Assembly: GCF_000019525.1 (NCBI RefSeq) | Contig: NC_010506.1 | Span: forward strand, 3,348,001-3,412,000 | Length of the DNA stretch: 64,000 nucleotides | DNA from: Shewanella woodyi ATCC 51908 | GTDB lineage: Bacteria > Pseudomonadota > Gammaproteobacteria > Enterobacterales > Shewanellaceae | Reading direction: 5' to 3' | The notes under the pieces: model-generated | Databases searched by the model: none | What the model saw: the letters and a program-made list of their open reading frames with translations, nothing else | What the model was told of the DNA's origin: nothing | Part shown: positions 62,161-64,000 of the stretch, in pieces | How the letters are laid out: each line of letters starts with the position of its first letter | Numbering within the stretch: position 1 is the stretch's first letter | Made by a program: the position numbers and the translations under genes

Positions 62161-62774
62161 AGTAAAGAATCCACCTTCTGAAGAAGGTGGCTTTGTATTA
62201 GCCCCCTAAAAGGGGGCGTTGTCTACTTCAAATCTAATTGCGGCTGCTCCTGTTTTTCAACCTTTTCTTGATGCCTTACATATCTTCGAATCACTTCCTC
62301 ATTAATCCCCACTGTGTCAACAAAGTAACCTCTTTGCCAAAAGTGATTTCCCCATAGCTTATTTTTCCGAAGATACGGATACTTGCTAAACATTTTCAAA
62401 GCAATTTTACCTTTTAAAGCACCCATCAACTTTGAAATCGATAGCTTCGGAGGAACTTTGATAACCAGATGTACATGGTCTATTTGTACATTCAACTCTA
62501 CAACCACACACCCTAACTGCTCACTATAGACATGAATACATCAGTAAACATCTTTTCCTAACTTATTCTTTAAAATCCTAAACCTATACTTAGGTGTCCA
62601 AACTATGTGATATTGACATCGCCAATACACATGCGATGCTTTCTCATATCTACTCATGTTTTTTATCCTCTATTACTTCGCTAAAAGTTAGAGTTCAATT
62701 AACATGAGTAGATATTCAGGCAAAGCCTAATTGATGATAACCACCTACTGAAGTAGGTGGTTTAGGGCTGAAAA
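62161..62774 (-). mobile_element. IS200-like insertion sequence, copy 3 (614 bp)
   Basis: Third copy of the 614-base unit, with both subterminal hairpins. It differs from copy 1 by about two bases seen by eye, one of which destroys tnpA. The tnpA-start end directly abuts the T-tract of the porin terminator (GGCATTTTA then TTTTCAGCCC). Because both ends are intact it could still be mobilised in trans by copies 1 or 2. Confidence 0.88.
62223..62657 (-). pseudogene. tnpA: IS200-like tnpA, copy 3, with a nonsense mutation at codon 39
   Basis: The frame is the same as in copies 1 and 2, but CGA (Arg39) has become TGA (minus strand, near 62541-62543), so only 38 residues would be made before the stop. 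An in-frame GTG downstream could give a 94-residue piece that keeps H61-V-H63 and Y126 but lacks the first strand and helix, so it is unlikely to be active. The element ends remain intact. Confidence 0.88.
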
Positions 62775-62802
62775 TAAAATGCCAGCAATCAATGCTGGCA
62801 TT
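62771..62802 (-). terminator. Porin terminator abutting IS200-like copy 3
   Basis: Nine-base-pair stem ATGCCAGCA/TGCTGGCAT with a five-base loop, followed on the minus strand by TTTTATTTTC. About 90 bases after the porin stop; the insertion sequence starts in the T-tract. Confidence 0.75.
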
Positions 62803-62890
62803 CTACTCACTTTCAACAAAGTGATCCCTGTGTTAATAAACAAGCTTTTTCACTAGGTGTTTCCGCCTGTCATAAACACTGAACTTCCAA

Positions 62891-63943
62891 TTATTTAACG
62901 ACCGCATGAGAAAATGAGTAAACAATACCAAGTGAGATAGCGTGAGGGTCATTGCCCATTAAAGGCACCACCTTATCTCCATGGCCTTTACCATTCACAC
63001 TAAAGTTAACATTATCGTCATTATCCATATTCGCATACGCAATGTAGAGGGTTGTTTGAGTATCAAATTGATAATCGTAACCGACGGCTATCTGAGTTGC
63101 ATCACTTGCATCTCCTTCACCAGAGCTAACGGCAAATTGCGCTTTGATTTTACCCTTGTCCCCCACCTCCATGCTGCCACCAAGGGAGAAACTATCTCTA
63201 TCATTCCCAGGTGAACCACCGATATCCATCTCACTTTGATAACCACCACCTACGCTAAAGCGTCCAAAGTGGTAACCTAAGGTTACTGCAGCTGCAGTAT
63301 GGTCTTTATCAACCATCTCCCCTTGGCCGATACTTGTGTACATGACACCTAACTTTAAATCATCTCTAACATAGTTCCCCTTCAAGAGGTAATAATCAGA
63401 GTCATCAACCCCCTCCTCTGGAACATAAGTCACAGCAGCATCAAAACCAGAAAAGTCAGGAGTTTTATAATAGACCACATTATCGGAACGTCCCGGTATA
63501 CCACTGGCTTCCCAGAGGTTCCCCAGATCGCCAACCTGATCGGCAAACAGATTATAATCATTGGCATATTGATCTAAAAATGGCATGTGGCCGGCTAAAG
63601 CAGTACCAAATTTGCCTTCAATACCTAAAAACGAAGGACGGCCTTTGGTAAATATCTGCCCAGAAGACTCAGCACCACCATTACCATCATTTCCTCCTTG
63701 AGCTGTAAGGTCGACACCAGTTTCATATTGAAAAATAATTTTCAGATCTGAGTTTATCTGATGGTCGCCATTAAAGCCTAAACGGGATGAGTTACTTGCA
63801 ACATAGATACTGCTATCTTGTCCATCATCAACACTATCAACCGAGAGATGACCTTGACCGTAGATATTAAGTTCGATCGCCTGTGCCGGTGAACACAAAC
63901 AAGTGATACAAGCTGCTAGGAGCGTTATTTGTCTATTCATCAT
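62891..63943 (-). CDS. Outer-membrane general porin (OmpC/Gram-negative porin type)
   Basis: 350 residues with a signal peptide ending SPAQA, then IELNIYGQGHLSVDSVDD, SSRLGFNGDHQINSDLKIIF and KGRPSFLGIEGKFGTALAGH, typical of 16-strand porins. The loop-3 region (FLDQYANDYNLFADQ) is present. Diffusion pore of the outer membrane. Mature porins usually end in an aromatic residue (YSF); here the sequence runs YSFSHAVVK, a six-residue extension beyond the last Phe, which may affect BAM recognition or be a genuine variant. A terminator and then IS200-like copy 3 follow. Confidence 0.9.
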   Translation of the reverse strand: MMNRQITLLAACITCLCSPAQAIELNIYGQGHLSVDSVDDGQDSSIYVASNSSRLGFNGDHQINSDLKIIFQYETGVDLTAQGGNDGNGGAESSGQIFTKGRPSFLGIEGKFGTALAGHMPFLDQYANDYNLFADQVGDLGNLWEASGIPGRSDNVVYYKTPDFSGFDAAVTYVPEEGVDDSDYYLLKGNYVRDDLKLGVMYTSIGQGEMVDKDHTAAAVTLGYHFGRFSVGGGYQSEMDIGGSPGNDRDSFSLGGSMEVGDKGKIKAQFAVSSGEGDASDATQIAVGYDYQFDTQTTLYIAYANMDNDDNVNFSVNGKGHGDKVVPLMGNDPHAISLGIVYSFSHAVVK

Positions 63944-64000
63944 TCAATTTCCATTATTTATTATATATAGAGACTTTATGCATTACGCAGTTTGAAACGT

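Noticed and set aside
62821..62855. TGATCC near the porin end, tested as an RpoE promoter
   Set aside because: The -10 position reads TTTTTC, and no plus-strand gene follows.
1..64000. CRISPR arrays, prophage, integron, rRNA and replication origin
   Set aside because: No regularly spaced repeats, phage structural genes, attC-like series, rRNA sequence or DnaA-box cluster was seen.

Overview
The window looks like chromosomal DNA of a marine gammaproteobacterium, most probably Shewanella. The evidence is the gene set: tol-pal genes, MotY (polar sodium-type flagellar motor), the yejK/yejL/yejM neighbourhood, DUF2986, an E. coli-type NadE and NagD, and an H-NOX gene directly upstream of a GGDEF-EAL gene, an arrangement I know from Shewanella woodyi. 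The species is inferred from gene content only; I could not run a database comparison.

Layout. 1-2.9 kb: ybgC-tolQ-tolR-tolA-tolB (minus strand; tolB runs off the edge) behind a good sigma-70 promoter. 3-9.9 kb: S9 peptidase lipoprotein, a gene-free stretch with an orphan structured transcript candidate and terminator, IS200-like copy 1, motY, rnt, a DUF3137 membrane protein and a 2-Cys peroxiredoxin. 10-17 kb: Na+/H+ antiporter-family protein, upp diverging from purM-purN, nagD and an M28 peptidase. 17-23.7 kb: c-di-GMP genes (TPR-GGDEF; H-NOX plus PAS-GGDEF-EAL) around asnB. 24-31.4 kb: IS200-like copy 2, DUF445, GNAT, VOC, ferredoxin-reductase, DUF748 and glutaredoxin-like genes. 31.4-33.8 kb: a tight operon of two DUF1538 membrane proteins, a PII-like protein and a tandem-CBS protein. 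34-38.8 kb: small lipoprotein, DUF2986, MATE exporter, K+ channel, L,D-transpeptidase, YecM. 38.8-49.2 kb: one long minus-strand array headed by a Lon-N-domain gene and rpoE-chrR, followed by DUF523/DUF1722, photolyase, NTF2-like, SDR, FAD oxidoreductase, DUF1365, CFA-type methyltransferase, DUF2878, chalcone-isomerase-like and DUF3833 genes. 49.8-56 kb: small lipoprotein, M23 peptidase, tandem-PTPS protein, yejK, yejL, yejM. 55.9-64 kb: MITE-like repeat, tRNA-Pro(GGG), a membrane diguanylate cyclase, an alpha/beta hydrolase, an unknown gene, nadE, IS200-like copy 3 (nonsense-mutated transposase) and a porin.

The strongest functional units are (a) the RpoE-ChrR array. By analogy with the Rhodobacter singlet-oxygen response it should couple light/singlet-oxygen stress to DNA repair and fatty-acid modification. 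I find two matching promoters (TGATCC, 18-bp spacer, -10 starting TAT), one for rpoE and one for the upstream Lon-domain gene, which brings that gene into the regulon. (b) The DUF1538-DUF1538-PII-like-CBS operon, which reads as a nucleotide-regulated membrane transport system of unknown substrate. (c) The H-NOX/c-di-GMP pair. (d) Three near-identical 614-bp IS200-like elements, each sitting immediately behind the T-tract of a host Rho-independent terminator in the same orientation, suggesting terminator-targeted insertion. No CRISPR array, rRNA, prophage or replication origin was seen.
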